Source: DVEG01 sp964405435
Lineage (GTDB): Bacteria; Cyanobacteriota; Cyanobacteriia; Cyanobacteriales; Oscillatoriaceae
DNA: 64,000 nucleotides
Assembly (NCBI GenBank): GCA_964405435.1
Contig: CAYOOD010000037.1
Coordinates: 1 to 64,000 of the forward strand
Reading direction: 5' to 3'
The notes beneath the pieces were generated by a model. The model saw only the letters and a list, made by a program, of their open reading frames with translations. It was not told the DNA's origin and made no database searches. Of this stretch, positions 34,012 to 42,805 are shown piece by piece. Within the stretch, counting starts at the first letter, position 1. Every line of letters begins with the position of its first letter. The translations under genes and the position numbers were made by a program.

Positions 34012-34498
34012 GTGCTCTTCGGCTTCGGCTTCGGCTGAGTTTGGAGTGCTGAGGAATGAGTTTTGAGTGTGGGGTGTTGAGTGAAAAAAATTTAAATTCT
34101 CACTCAGTGACACTGGAATCGCTCGTCTGTGTAGGGGCGGAGCATTCGCGCTGATAATCTTTTTGTTTGTCCCACATATTTGTTGGCGGATGCTTCGCTT
34201 CTAACGATTTAGCTCATAAAAGCAAGGCTTTTTATCCCTCAATTGCCGATCGCGATTGCGCGTATATATTGCAACAAGGATGCGAATTAAGCGAATAATT
34301 GACCTGTAAAAATATGGCAATTTATCGCCGCAGCGCCAGCAAAATAATGCGATTTCACCAGCCTAAAACATTGAGAATGCCATAAAACATTCTATTTTTG
34401 AAGTGAAAAGAGGTGATTTTTTATCGATTCGCACGCCAGCCGTGCGGGTGCATTTCCTTTCCTAGCAGATTTGAGCTTTTACAACCGAGGAAATTACG
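34012..34498. other. Spacer with degenerate heptamers and a dispersed GTAGGGGCGGAG repeat
   Basis: Degenerate AGTGCTG/AGTGTG runs around 34040-34085. A 75-bp inverted repeat, 34131-34205 (GTAGGGGCGGAGCATTCGCG and GCGGATGCTTCGCTTCTAAC), is a diverged member of the perfect element at 37722-37795. No gene. Confidence 0.65.
34131..34205. repeat. GTAGGGGCGAAGCATTCGCG-type inverted repeat, diverged
   Basis: The left arm GTAGGGGCGGAGCATTCGCG (34131-34150) and right arm GCGGATGCTTCGC (34186-34198) can pair over about 12 bp. It is upstream of the eight-repeat membrane protein gene. Confidence 0.6.
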
Positions 34499-37400
34499 AT
34501 GTTTCAAAGTACGCACATAATACTCGGACTGTCCGGCTTGTCATTCTGGCTCGCGCAAAGACCGTTGGGCGGGAGGATTGACACCGCAGAAGAGGCGGCA
34601 CGCACGTTTTCAGGGCCGGAATTTTTGATATCGTTAATTGCAGGCGTGGTACTCGCCTTTGGGTTCCAACTCCTGATCACAAATCTTTCCGTCGCTGCCG
34701 GTATTTCCTACTTGGGGCACCACTCCGACTCCGACGACGAACACAAGGAATCCGAAAGTCTGGGCGGCACGATTCGCAAAATCGGTACGACGCTGGGAAT
34801 GTGGACGCTGTTCTCAGTCAGCATTGCCTTATTCTTCGCCTGCTTGCTGGCAGTTAAGCTGAGCTTGATTAGCAGTGCGGGATTGGGAGCGATCGTGGGC
34901 TTGGTGATATGGGGCACCTATTTCTCCCTGCTCGTCTGGGTGAGTTCGACGACGGTAGGCTCTTTGATTGGCTCAGTCGTGAATACGGCGACTGCGGGCT
35001 TTCAAGCGATCGTGGGAACGGCAGCCGCCGCGATCGGTGGTAAAGCGGCGAGCAGTCAAATGGTTGCCACTGCCGAAGCAGCAGCAGCAGCCGTGCGCCG
35101 GGAACTGGGAGCGGGGATCGATCCGACTGCCTTGCGAGAAACGGTTGAGGATTACATCCACGCCCTCAAACCCCCCCAACTCGACATCCAAGAAATGCGG
35201 CGGGAATTTGAAAAGCTCCTCAACGATCCCAACTTGAAAGAAATCGCCGGCAAGGGACAACTTCCCAACCTCGACCGGCAGGCATTTGTGGATTTAGTCA
35301 GCTCTCGCACCGATTTATCGAAAAAAGACGTGAATCGGATTGCCGAGCAGTTGCAAGACGCCTGGAACCAAGTGTCGAAGCAGGTGCAGCAGCAGCCCGG
35401 TAACGGATTGGATCGGCTGGTTGACTACCTCACGTCTGCCAAGCCAGGCGAGTTATTATCGGAAGGGCTGGGCAAGCGACTCGACCAACTTCTGAATGAA
35501 TTTCGCCAGCGCCGTCAAGCCGAAAATCCCAGCTTGCAGGATCGGGCGATGCAGATGGCTTTTAACACGCTGTTGGGCGTTGTTTTGGGACGCACCGATC
35601 TCAGCGATTTAGACGTTGAGAAAATTTTAGGTCAGTTGAAATCGGCTCGCGACAAAGCAGCGGAACAAGCGGATAAGGTGGCTTCTCAGGTGACGGTTGA
35701 CGTGCAGGCAACTCCGTCGAGCACTTTGCGGGCGGATGTGGAAAATTACCTGCTCAATACTTATTCCTGGCAGATGAAGCCGGAAAACATCGATGCGGAT
35801 TTCCGGGCGGTGCTGTACGATCCAGAAGCCGATCCGGGAATGATTCGCCGGGAAATGGAGCAGTTGAGCCGATCGCAGTTCGCCGACATGCTCGCGAGTC
35901 GCGGCGTCTTCACGCAAGCGAAAATTCAACAAGTCGCCGATCGCTTGGAAGCGGTTCGGCAGGATGTTTTGAACCGGGCGGCGGCGGCTGAGGAGCGCGA
36001 GAAAGCCGAAGATTTGCGGCGGCGGGTGGAAGATTTTATCCGCTTTACGAATAAGGAAAATCTCACTGCTGCGGGGATCGAGCGGGAGTTCAAGCCGCTG
36101 CTGGAAGATGCGGAGGCGTCTTACGAGCAACTGCGCGATCGCTTGCATCAATTCGACCGGCAAACCCTGCGGTGGATGCTCTCTAACCGGCACGATTTGA
36201 CTGCGGAGGAAGCGGATACGGCGCTGACGGTGTTGGAAACGACGCGCGATCGCGTGCTGATGAATGCGCGAGAAATGGAAGAGCAAGCCAACGCGCAATT
36301 AGTGGCGGCGCGGCAGCAAGTCGAGTCCTACCTGCGCTCTACCGGCAAGGCAGAACTCAGCCCCGAAGGCATCAAGCGCGATTTGCGAACTTTGCTCGAC
36401 AATCCCCAAGCGGGAATGCGGGCGCTGCGGGCGCGCTTTGCTCGCTTCGATCGCGATACGCTGGTGAAACTGCTGTCGGCACGCGGAGATCTCAGCGAGG
36501 CAGAGGTGAATCACGCTATCGATCAAGTAGAATCGGTGTGGAACAGCGCCGTACACGCGCCGCCTGCGATCGCTTCCAAAGCGAAGGAGCAGTACGAGCA
36601 GGTGACGAGAACGCTCGGCGATTACCTGCGCAACACGGGCAAGGAAGAACTCAATCCTGAAGGCATCCAGCGGGATTTGACGAAATTGCTGTACCATCCC
36701 CAACAGGGGGCTCGGGCGATGCGCGATCGCCTCTCTCACGTCGATCGCGACACGATCGTTAAATTGCTCAGCCAGCGTCAAGACTTGAGCGAAGAACAAG
36801 CCAATCGCATCGTAGACAACGTGCAGCAGGCGATTCGCGGGATCGTCCGCGCCCCGCGCCGCGTTGCCACGCGGGTGCAGCACCAAGCCCAGGATTTTCA
36901 GGGCGTCTTGGAAAATTACCTGCGCAACACGGGCAAGGACGAACTCAATCCCGAAGGCATCAAGCGCGACATGCAACAGTTGCTCAACGATCCCAGGCTC
37001 GGCGTTCAAAGTTTAGCCGAGCGCCTCTCGCACTTCGATCGCTCGACGATTGTGGCACTGCTTTCGCAGCGCCAGGATATTTCCGAGGAAGAAGCGAATC
37101 GGATTGTCGATCAAATCCTGTCGGTACGCGATCAGTTCGTGCTGCAAATTCAGAAAGTGCAGGACAGCATTCGGGGAGCGATCGACAGCATTTTGGCGAA
37201 GATTCGGGATTACCTGAATTCTCTCAACCGACCGGAACTCAACTATGAAGGGATTCGGCGCGACGTTCGCAAGTTGTTCTCCGATCCGGAAGCTGGGTTT
37301 GACGCACTGCGCGATCGCCTCTCGCATTTCAATCGCGATACTTTGGTAGCGATTATCAGTTCCCGCGAGGATATTTCCGAGGCAGACGCCAACCGGATTA

Positions 37401-37618
37401 TCGACCAGATCGAATCGGCTCGCAATGGCGTGCTGCAGCGAGCGGAACAGCTTCAAATGGCTGCACAGCAGCGCCTCGAAGCTGTCAAGCTGCAAGCGCA
37501 GCGGCAGGCTGAAGAAACGCGAAAAGCTGCGGAAACGGCTTCTTGGTGGCTGTTTTTCACGGCTTTGATATCTGCGATCGCCTCGGCGGGTGCGGGTGCT
37601 TTAGCCGTTGTCGGTTAG
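34499..37618 (+). CDS. Large membrane protein with eight helical repeats (1039 aa)
   Basis: The N-terminal 180 residues hold several hydrophobic helices (FLISLIAGVVLAFGFQLLI; MWTLFSVSIALFFACLLAV; SAGLGAIVGLVIWGTYFSLLVWV). About residues 212-985 consist of eight copies of a roughly 80-residue helical unit, separated by charged linkers. Typical unit (residues near 690): YLRNTGKEELNPEGIQRDL then LLYHPQQGARAMRDRLS, HVDRDTIVKLLSQRQDLSEEQANRIVDNVQ. Units 5-8 are closest to each other, units 1-3 divergent. A final hydrophobic helix (WWLFFTALISAIASAGAGALAVVG) ends the protein. No family I can name. A membrane-anchored scaffold or spacer is plausible. Confidence 0.88.
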   Translation: MFQSTHIILGLSGLSFWLAQRPLGGRIDTAEEAARTFSGPEFLISLIAGVVLAFGFQLLITNLSVAAGISYLGHHSDSDDEHKESESLGGTIRKIGTTLGMWTLFSVSIALFFACLLAVKLSLISSAGLGAIVGLVIWGTYFSLLVWVSSTTVGSLIGSVVNTATAGFQAIVGTAAAAIGGKAASSQMVATAEAAAAAVRRELGAGIDPTALRETVEDYIHALKPPQLDIQEMRREFEKLLNDPNLKEIAGKGQLPNLDRQAFVDLVSSRTDLSKKDVNRIAEQLQDAWNQVSKQVQQQPGNGLDRLVDYLTSAKPGELLSEGLGKRLDQLLNEFRQRRQAENPSLQDRAMQMAFNTLLGVVLGRTDLSDLDVEKILGQLKSARDKAAEQADKVASQVTVDVQATPSSTLRADVENYLLNTYSWQMKPENIDADFRAVLYDPEADPGMIRREMEQLSRSQFADMLASRGVFTQAKIQQVADRLEAVRQDVLNRAAAAEEREKAEDLRRRVEDFIRFTNKENLTAAGIEREFKPLLEDAEASYEQLRDRLHQFDRQTLRWMLSNRHDLTAEEADTALTVLETTRDRVLMNAREMEEQANAQLVAARQQVESYLRSTGKAELSPEGIKRDLRTLLDNPQAGMRALRARFARFDRDTLVKLLSARGDLSEAEVNHAIDQVESVWNSAVHAPPAIASKAKEQYEQVTRTLGDYLRNTGKEELNPEGIQRDLTKLLYHPQQGARAMRDRLSHVDRDTIVKLLSQRQDLSEEQANRIVDNVQQAIRGIVRAPRRVATRVQHQAQDFQGVLENYLRNTGKDELNPEGIKRDMQQLLNDPRLGVQSLAERLSHFDRSTIVALLSQRQDISEEEANRIVDQILSVRDQFVLQIQKVQDSIRGAIDSILAKIRDYLNSLNRPELNYEGIRRDVRKLFSDPEAGFDALRDRLSHFNRDTLVAIISSREDISEADANRIIDQIESARNGVLQRAEQLQMAAQQRLEAVKLQAQRQAEETRKAAETASWWLFFTALISAIASAGAGALAVVG

Positions 37619-37721
37619 CGTTATTGAGCAGTTACGCGCCTAAGCGCGATCGGTAAAAAGTGAAAAGGGAGAAGGAAGTAATTTCTAACTTTCTTCTCCT
37701 TTTTTCATTGCTGTGTCGGCA

Positions 37722-37795
37722 GTAGGGGCGAAGCATTCGCGAATAAATCTTGACTGCTAACCGACAGTCTATTTGCGCGAATGCTTCGCCCCTAC
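37722..37795. repeat. Palindromic repeat element GTAGGGGCGAAGCATTCGCG
   Basis: GTAGGGGCGAAGCATTCGCG (37722-37741) and its exact complement (37776-37795) flank a 34-bp centre containing GACTG…CAGTC. It is a compact MITE-like or terminator element after the large membrane protein gene. A diverged copy is at 34131-34205. Confidence 0.8.
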
Positions 37796-37844
37796 AAAAG
37801 TGTGATAAGCAGATGAGCATAAATCATTGCAGTAGGGTTCTGGG

Positions 37845-38003
37845 AGTGCGGGCTTCTAGCCCGCTACTTATACCAATTTTCTTTAACCGCGAAACAGATA
37901 GTAATTCAAAAATGCCTATTTTAGCGGCTTTCAGGGTTTCTATCTGTTTCGTGCCAAAACAAAATTGATATTAGGGAAGCGGGCTAGAAGCCCGCACTAC
38001 TTT
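37845..38003. mobile_element. MITE-like element, nearly full-length palindrome (about 155 bp)
   Basis: The terminal arms are AGTGCGGGCTTCTAGCCCGCT and AGCGGGCTAGAAGCCCGCACT, exact complements. Inner arms TATACCAATTTTCTTTAACC…GAAACAGATAG and CTATCTGTTTC…AAAACAAAATTGATA also pair. It has no coding capacity and no transposase nearby. It lies between the large repeat protein and the STAND ATPase gene. Typical of non-autonomous elements; target duplications are not evident. Confidence 0.7.
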
Positions 38004-38049
38004 CGTAGGGTTGTGCAATTGATTCTGCATAATTGCTTACTTCCCGTTA

Positions 38050-39426
38050 CTACTGAGGATAGCGATTTTTCACGGATTGTTTTATTACGGGATTGAGAGA
38101 AAAAAAGGTTGTCTTGCCCTGCTCCTCGGCATCCACAAGAAACCGCCTGACGAGCGATCGCGTCGCATTCAAAACCTCAGCGGGAGATAGCGGAATATTC
38201 TTGCAAATTTGCGGCAGAGCAACCGGAGCAGTTTCCCTAGCAAGCTGAATCATTACCGCCTGTTCTGGCGGCGCTAACCGCTGAAAGTCTTGCTCTAATT
38301 GCGATTGCAAAGATTCATCCAAAATCAGCGGCTCGTATTGCAAAAACTCAGAAACCCTGCCCCCGCACAACTCTTGAATCAAAGTTGCCGTCAAATCCAA
38401 CCAGAGGGGATTGCCTTGATACGTTTCAATCAAAGTATGCCAGCTTTCCTCATCGGATAACTTGCGGGCTCTCAAAATTTCTTTAGCCGCCGCCCCCAAA
38501 CCGCCCAACACCAGCGAGCGAACCGGGTGGTTTTCTCTTTCCAAGTGCGCTACTTCTCGCGGCTTTTCGGAATTCAGCAACATCAAACAACTCTGGTGAG
38601 AGACTTCGGCAAAGATGTTGAAAAAGAGGTGAGCATTTTCGCATCCCGATTTGTAGTGTCCGGCAAACTGTCCGCTGCTGAAAAGCACCTGCACATCATC
38701 GAGGACAATCAGACAGCGATACTGGCGCAAATAGGTGAGGAGTTGGGAGAGTTGGGCTTCAACGCTGTCGGGAATTTCGGCTTGCGGTAAAAAGACGTGC
38801 AGCAGGTTGGCGAGGGTGGCATTCAGGGGTGGAGAAAAGCGCAGGCTGCGATAGATGATATAATCGAAGTGAGTTTTGATTTCGTCAATCAGGCGGATGG
38901 CGATCGCGGTTTTGCCAATGCCGCTAATTCCCAGAAGTGCCACGAAACGGCAGCGTTCCTGTATTATCCAGCGTTCCAGGGTGGCGAGCTCAGAGGTGCG
39001 ATCGTAAAACGTCAATACTTCCGGCGCGTCGCCCAAGTCGAGATGCACTTGAGTTTTGTTTTGCTGGGGTTGCGCGCTCTCTGTTGGAGATGGGGTAGTT
39101 TGCGGACAACAGTTAAAATTCTGAATTGCTATATTATAATTATTCCCTATAACTGATGGAGAATTAGAAATTTTACCCTTCTCCAATATCGCTCGACAAT
39201 TTGCTTTATTGATGTTTTCTCCCAATACTTCTGAGAGAAGTTTCCAAAGTTCCGAGCCGACATTTCTAACATGCCCTTCGCTAGAGTAAGTTTCTTCAGC
39301 GATTTTCGTGTATGTCTTGCCTTCCAACGCCCCCCGCAGGATGGCTTCTTGCAAATAGTCCAAGTGTGCCCCCGTTTTGGCCAATAGTAGCTCGTCCGCC
39401 AGTCTTAAGATTTCTTTAATGTCCAT
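38050..39426 (-). CDS. STAND (NB-ARC) ATPase with N-terminal vMAP/HTH-like domain (458 aa)
   Basis: Residues 1-85 look like a vWA-MoxR-associated/HTH module (ILRLADELLLAKTGAHLDYLQEAILRGALEGKTYTKIAEE…SEGHVRNVGSELWKLLSEVLG). A low-complexity linker precedes the NB-ARC: P-loop GISGIGKT (166-173), Walker B CLIVLDDVQ (D243-D244), then a winged-helix-like end (AVMIQLARETAPVALPQICKNIPLSPAEVLNATRSLVRRFLV). The WD40/TPR sensor that normally follows is missing, so this is a short STAND, either truncated or of a compact class. Such ATPases are switch proteins in signalling or defence. The upstream region has an iteron-like array (39476-39511). Confidence 0.82.
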   Translation of the reverse strand: MDIKEILRLADELLLAKTGAHLDYLQEAILRGALEGKTYTKIAEETYSSEGHVRNVGSELWKLLSEVLGENINKANCRAILEKGKISNSPSVIGNNYNIAIQNFNCCPQTTPSPTESAQPQQNKTQVHLDLGDAPEVLTFYDRTSELATLERWIIQERCRFVALLGISGIGKTAIAIRLIDEIKTHFDYIIYRSLRFSPPLNATLANLLHVFLPQAEIPDSVEAQLSQLLTYLRQYRCLIVLDDVQVLFSSGQFAGHYKSGCENAHLFFNIFAEVSHQSCLMLLNSEKPREVAHLERENHPVRSLVLGGLGAAAKEILRARKLSDEESWHTLIETYQGNPLWLDLTATLIQELCGGRVSEFLQYEPLILDESLQSQLEQDFQRLAPPEQAVMIQLARETAPVALPQICKNIPLSPAEVLNATRSLVRRFLVDAEEQGKTTFFSLNPVIKQSVKNRYPQ

Positions 39427-39475
39427 CGTGTCAGATAGGTGCTAGGATGTGCGGTTTGCCGCATTATACCCGACT
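39427..39475. other. Promoter-proximal spacer of STAND gene
   Basis: Short stretch between the ATG at 39426 and the repeat array. CCCGACTTT at 39470 is a degenerate repeat unit. No Shine-Dalgarno is evident. Confidence 0.3.
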
Positions 39476-39511
39476 TTCTGACAGTTCTGACATTTCCGAC
39501 AGTTCTGACAC
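39476..39511. repeat. Iteron-like array of 9-bp units
   Basis: Four contiguous 9-mers: TTCTGACAG, TTCTGACAT, TTCCGACAG, TTCTGACAC (39476-39511). Two more (CGCTGACAT, TTCCGACTT) follow at about 39527-39544. It is 50-120 bp upstream of the STAND gene start, so it could be a regulator-binding array. Confidence 0.75.
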
Positions 39512-39544
39512 ACCCATCTTAGCAAATCGCTGACATTTCCGACT

Positions 39545-40678
39545 TGGCAAGAAGTAGAGGCTAGTAGATACTGAGATTGAGTTGAACTACAAAAAGCAAG
39601 GTAGTAGTTATGGCTAAAAAGCAAATGGGTGGTAAAAATTTAGGTCAGGAACTTGACAGGAGAGGATTTTGGGGTAAAGTAGTGATATGAAGCTAGATAA
39701 GGTGCCACAGCTACCAGACCGTAAAACTCTTGAATAGTTGTCCCAGACACAACTGGTATATCTGCTATTGGCACAGGAAAAGCTGGTGGAATAGCTGATA
39801 AAAAAGGCGAACTTTTCTCTGCTAATTTCTGATTATTTTGTCTCACGAACAACGCATTTTTTTACTGAATTGTTACTATGTCAAGAACAATCATTGGATA
39901 CTTACAAGGAAAGTATGGAAGCTATGAGGTTTTTCATAAATGTCCTCAAGATAGTTCTATTTACTACCAGAATAGTGCAACCACTTGTTCTACAGGTTTT
40001 AGAAAAACAGATCGAGGATATTCAGGCCCAGATGGATCTTTTTATTCCAATGAGACGAGTGTTATATCTGCGATTCAGCATAAATATAACTTAGGAAAAA
40101 TCTAAGTCTCTTAGTTCTTCAGGGTTTAGAGTGATAAGCTCCAGCTATACTTATAGATGAAACTTTTGCCAGATAAAGCTTTCAGTTATATAAGGCACCC
40201 AAAAGCTTTCAGGACAAAGAAGGGCTGTAAAACCTGAAAACTCCATTCAGCAGTAATTCCGAGCCTTACATTATAACAACTTATCCCCGCTAAGTCTGAA
40301 GAGCAAGTCTCTTTTTGATTTGCATGTTCTAACAGCTTGATTTCGAGGTAAATGACGTTAGTAGATACGTTGGCGTTGCTGAATTAAGGTATGAAGCGAG
40401 GAGAGTATCTCACTTTTGTAGTCTCGATCGCTTTTAAAAGATCGCGATCGAGATGCTCACACTCAGTCATGGTCTTTTTGCCTTCGCTCACTGGATGGGG
40501 CGGATTAATAAGATGCTGGCGATTTACGAACGGGCGGCGATAAATGCCACAGTCCAAGAAAAGTAAAAGTAAATTTCTCTCCATGCAAAATGAGAGAGGT
40601 GCGTTACCTATATATTTTTAAACTACAAATAAAGCCCCTGCCAAAAAGTTTAAGAAATAGTTATTGAGAAGGAAGAGC
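39545..40678. other. AT-rich region, mostly no gene
   Basis: A 26-codon frame ATGGCTAAAAAG… (39610-39690) ends at TGA and has no clear identity. The overlapping antisense frame 39640-39852 and the frames at 40384-40584 show no Shine-Dalgarno or similarity. An uncertain 75-codon frame is listed separately (39878-40105). Composition differs from neighbours (lower GC), suggesting acquired or decaying DNA. Confidence 0.35.
39878..40105 (+). CDS. Possible small protein (75 aa), low confidence
   Basis: The frame starts ATG at 39878 and encodes MSRTIIGYLQGKYGSYEVF then a Ser/Tyr-rich stretch with GYSGPDGSFYSNETSVI. Composition is protein-like, with no frameshift. There is no Shine-Dalgarno or known family, and an overlapping frame exists in +1. 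It may be a real orphan of the low-GC island or chance. Confidence 0.3.
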   Translation: MSRTIIGYLQGKYGSYEVFHKCPQDSSIYYQNSATTCSTGFRKTDRGYSGPDGSFYSNETSVISAIQHKYNLGKI

Positions 40679-41335
40679 ATGAATTTTCTTATTCTTATTG
40701 TAGTTGGTCTTGTTTTTTTCTGTATTTGGTATCAGTTCAATCGTCTTGAAGAACTCAAATCTAAAAGCAAATTAAAAAGGCTTTTAGAAAGGAAGAATTT
40801 TAGAGGAGCTGATATAGAAACTAGAAGAATCTTGCTTTTTTTGTCTAATCGGCATCGAGAGGGATTTCTCCGCGATATAGATATAGAAAATTTATCATGT
40901 CAAGATTTAGGGGATATTGATAAAATTTGGATTCGCTCTAGTAATGGACGATTTGGCTATAGTGTTCAAAGAGAAATTTGGAAAAAGCATGGGCTGGAAC
41001 GTCACGAAAGTAAATGGATTGAGACTCCAGATGATCCTAGATTTACTGGATATCGCATAGAAAAAGGGTTTCCAGTCGAAGTGGGTTGGTGGCATCCTAC
41101 CTATAGGCAATCTGGTACGGCTCCCATTGGGTTTAAAAGATTTCATGAACTTAGTTTTACTTTAGAAGCTCCAGTAGGCCATCTACCAACGCACTTACGA
41201 ACAGTTGATAGACGCGGCAATGGAGAAAAAATTAATCATAGAACACTTTCATCTATTGATGCTGTTTATCTGGGAGAAGAAAGGGAAGGCTGTACTTTAG
41301 CTCTAGCTCGAAAAATAGATGAATGCCAATTATAA
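40679..41335 (+). CDS. Membrane-anchored GUN4-domain protein (218 aa)
   Basis: An N-terminal membrane helix (FLILIVVGLVFFCIWYQF, residues 3-20) is followed by a charged coil. From about residue 65 a GUN4-like domain is visible: LSCQDLGDIDKIWIRSSNGRFGYSVQREIW, a middle part ending FPVEVGWWH, and LSFTLEAPVGHLPTHLRT. Typical GUN4 has DRVGW and binds (Mg-)protoporphyrin; here the central part is diverged (VEVGWW) and an insertion of about 10 residues is present. Bacterial GUN4 domains are also used in signalling proteins unrelated to chlorophyll synthesis, which I think likelier. Start ATG 40679 with AAGGA upstream. Confidence 0.72.
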   Translation: MNFLILIVVGLVFFCIWYQFNRLEELKSKSKLKRLLERKNFRGADIETRRILLFLSNRHREGFLRDIDIENLSCQDLGDIDKIWIRSSNGRFGYSVQREIWKKHGLERHESKWIETPDDPRFTGYRIEKGFPVEVGWWHPTYRQSGTAPIGFKRFHELSFTLEAPVGHLPTHLRTVDRRGNGEKINHRTLSSIDAVYLGEEREGCTLALARKIDECQL

Positions 41336-41422
41336 CTAACTACATGGATAACAAAATAATTGTTGATAGGCTCCCAAAACATTTTCGTTTGCGATAAAAG
41401 GGTTTGAGAATAGTGAATGTAA

Positions 41423-41701
41423 AAAATTGAAAACAGCACAAGCAGTAATAGTAGCTCCTGCTTCATCGCCACTGCAGCTTACTCAACTTCCGCGCACCCT
41501 GACCTAGACACCTTCCGCAATTTCCGCGATGAAAAGCTCCTAACTCATCCTGTTGGCAAGCGGCTAGTAAGTCTTTACTACCGAATCAGTCCCAGCATAG
41601 CGCAGTATGTGGAAAACCTGCCTATTCTTAAGAATTTTTTAAGGCGACAGCTAGGACGCCTAGCCCAGTGGATGCGTACTCAAAGAGTGACCAGTAAGTA
41701 G
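41423..41701 (+). pseudogene. Remnant with CFI-box C-terminal domain
   Basis: The frame is open from 41423 but without a start codon. It reads a Ser/Asn linker, then CFIATAAYSTSAHPDLDTF, FRNFRDEKLL and VSLYYRISPSIAQYVENL, which matches the CFI-box-CTERM domain (CFIATAAYG…HPDLDTFRxFRD) from memory. Only the C-terminal domain remains, so the gene has lost its 5' part; a TAA closes the frame at 41420. It follows the GUN4-domain gene on the same strand and could once have been part of it or of a neighbour. Confidence 0.6.
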
Positions 41702-41756
41702 GTTGGGTTGTACTTAGGATAAGCTATGCTTGTTCTAGAGCCAAAGGAGACCACTT

Positions 41757-41981
41757 ATGAACCTGGAACAAGCCGTTTTAGAAAAGTTGCGGGACTTGCC
41801 GCCTGACAAGCAGCAAGAGGTCTTGGATTTTGCGGAGTTTTTGCATCAAAAAGTGACTCTCAAGCGTCCGCTCCGCAGCGTCAAAGGGCTGTGGGCTGAT
41901 TTAAAGGTCGATATCACAGAAGAAGATATCGCGCAAGCTAGAAAAGAGATGTGGGGGAACTTTCCCAGGGAAGATATTTAA
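41757..41981 (+). CDS. DUF2281-type antitoxin (74 aa)
   Basis: Small protein with DLPPDKQQEVLDFAEFLHQK and a C-terminal acidic tail, typical of DUF2281/VapB-like antitoxins. The start follows AAAGGAGA. The stop codon TAA overlaps the ATG of the PIN toxin gene by one base (TAATG). The two genes form a classic toxin-antitoxin operon; antitoxin binds and inhibits the ribonuclease and autoregulates (family knowledge). Confidence 0.88.
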   Translation: MNLEQAVLEKLRDLPPDKQQEVLDFAEFLHQKVTLKRPLRSVKGLWADLKVDITEEDIAQARKEMWGNFPREDI

Positions 41982-42385
41982 TGACATCAGTTGTAGCAGA
42001 TACTCATGCAATTATCTGGTATTTGCGGGATGTAACCAGGTTGTCTGAAGCAGCACTTGCCGCTTTGGATGGGGCGGTGCAAGCGGGCGATCCGGTATAC
42101 TTGTCCGCAATTTCTGTGGTAGAAGTCTGCTATCTAGTGGAAAGGTATCGATTGCCCGAAGAGGCATTGGGGCAGTTAATTAATGCCTTATCCGATCCTG
42201 GGACTGGGTTAGAGATCGCGCCTCTGGATATCATAACAGCACAAACCCTGCGTCACATTGCCCGCGATGTGGTTCCAGATATGCCAGACAGAATTATTGC
42301 CGCTACTGCTTTATCTTTGAGTCTTCCTCTAGTCGCCCGCGACGCGAGAATTCAGGCATTAACGACTATTCAGACAATTTGGTGA
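41981..42385 (+). CDS. vapC: PIN-domain toxin (VapC-like ribonuclease), 134 aa
   Basis: PIN domain with conserved acids: D8 (VVADTHAIIWYL), E44-region glutamate (SAISVVEVCYL), DRIIAATALSLSLPLVARD with the later Asp pair. It acts as a Mg-dependent endoribonuclease that halts translation until antitoxin is restored. Length is standard. One-base overlap with the antitoxin gene implies coupled translation. Confidence 0.9.
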   Translation: MTSVVADTHAIIWYLRDVTRLSEAALAALDGAVQAGDPVYLSAISVVEVCYLVERYRLPEEALGQLINALSDPGTGLEIAPLDIITAQTLRHIARDVVPDMPDRIIAATALSLSLPLVARDARIQALTTIQTIW

Positions 42386-42592
42386 GATGGATAAGTCCCT
42401 GAGACATCTATCAATCCGGGGAGAGACTGGCTCTTTTACCTGTACGCTTGTCAAGCTAACACAGTAGATAGGGGTTTGACAAGAGGGTATAAGAAATAAT
42501 CATCGATCGCGGGTGATGCCAGTGAACTTGTGGCGAATCTAGGGGCGATCGCATCACCTGCTCAAAACGAGCGATCGCCTTTCCACTTTTCG

Positions 42593-42805
42593 CTAGGCTT
42601 GTTGCCCGGAGCCTTTTCTCAGCTTTTCTAGAAATTCAGGATAATTTTCCATATCCTCTATTGACTTCACGGGCGGACATTTGAGCGCCGTTTCTTCTTC
42701 ATGGATTTTATCCATATAGGCATAGAATGCCTCGTTGTCGTCTCGATGAGCTAAGACGTATTATCGCAAATCTGTCTGACTCCTTTTCTTGAAATTTGGT
42801 TTCAT
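42593..42805 (-). pseudogene. DUF6887-like gene with in-frame stop
   Basis: A 71-codon frame starts ATG at 42805 and reads MKPNFKKRSQTDLR then TAA, then continues YVLAHRDDNEAFYAYMDKI and KSIEDMENYPEFLEKLRKG to a stop at 42593-42595. From memory it matches the small cyanobacterial family DUF6887 (…LRxYVLAHRDDxEAFYAYxD…). The nonsense codon breaks it after residue 14, so it is a pseudogene unless stop read-through occurs. Confidence 0.6.

Noticed and set aside
39476..39511. CRISPR array
   Set aside because: Units are 9 bp and contiguous without spacers.
39442..39624. Cys-rich small protein upstream of the STAND gene
   Set aside because: The CQNCRKCQNCQK stretch is only the translation of the 9-bp repeat array.
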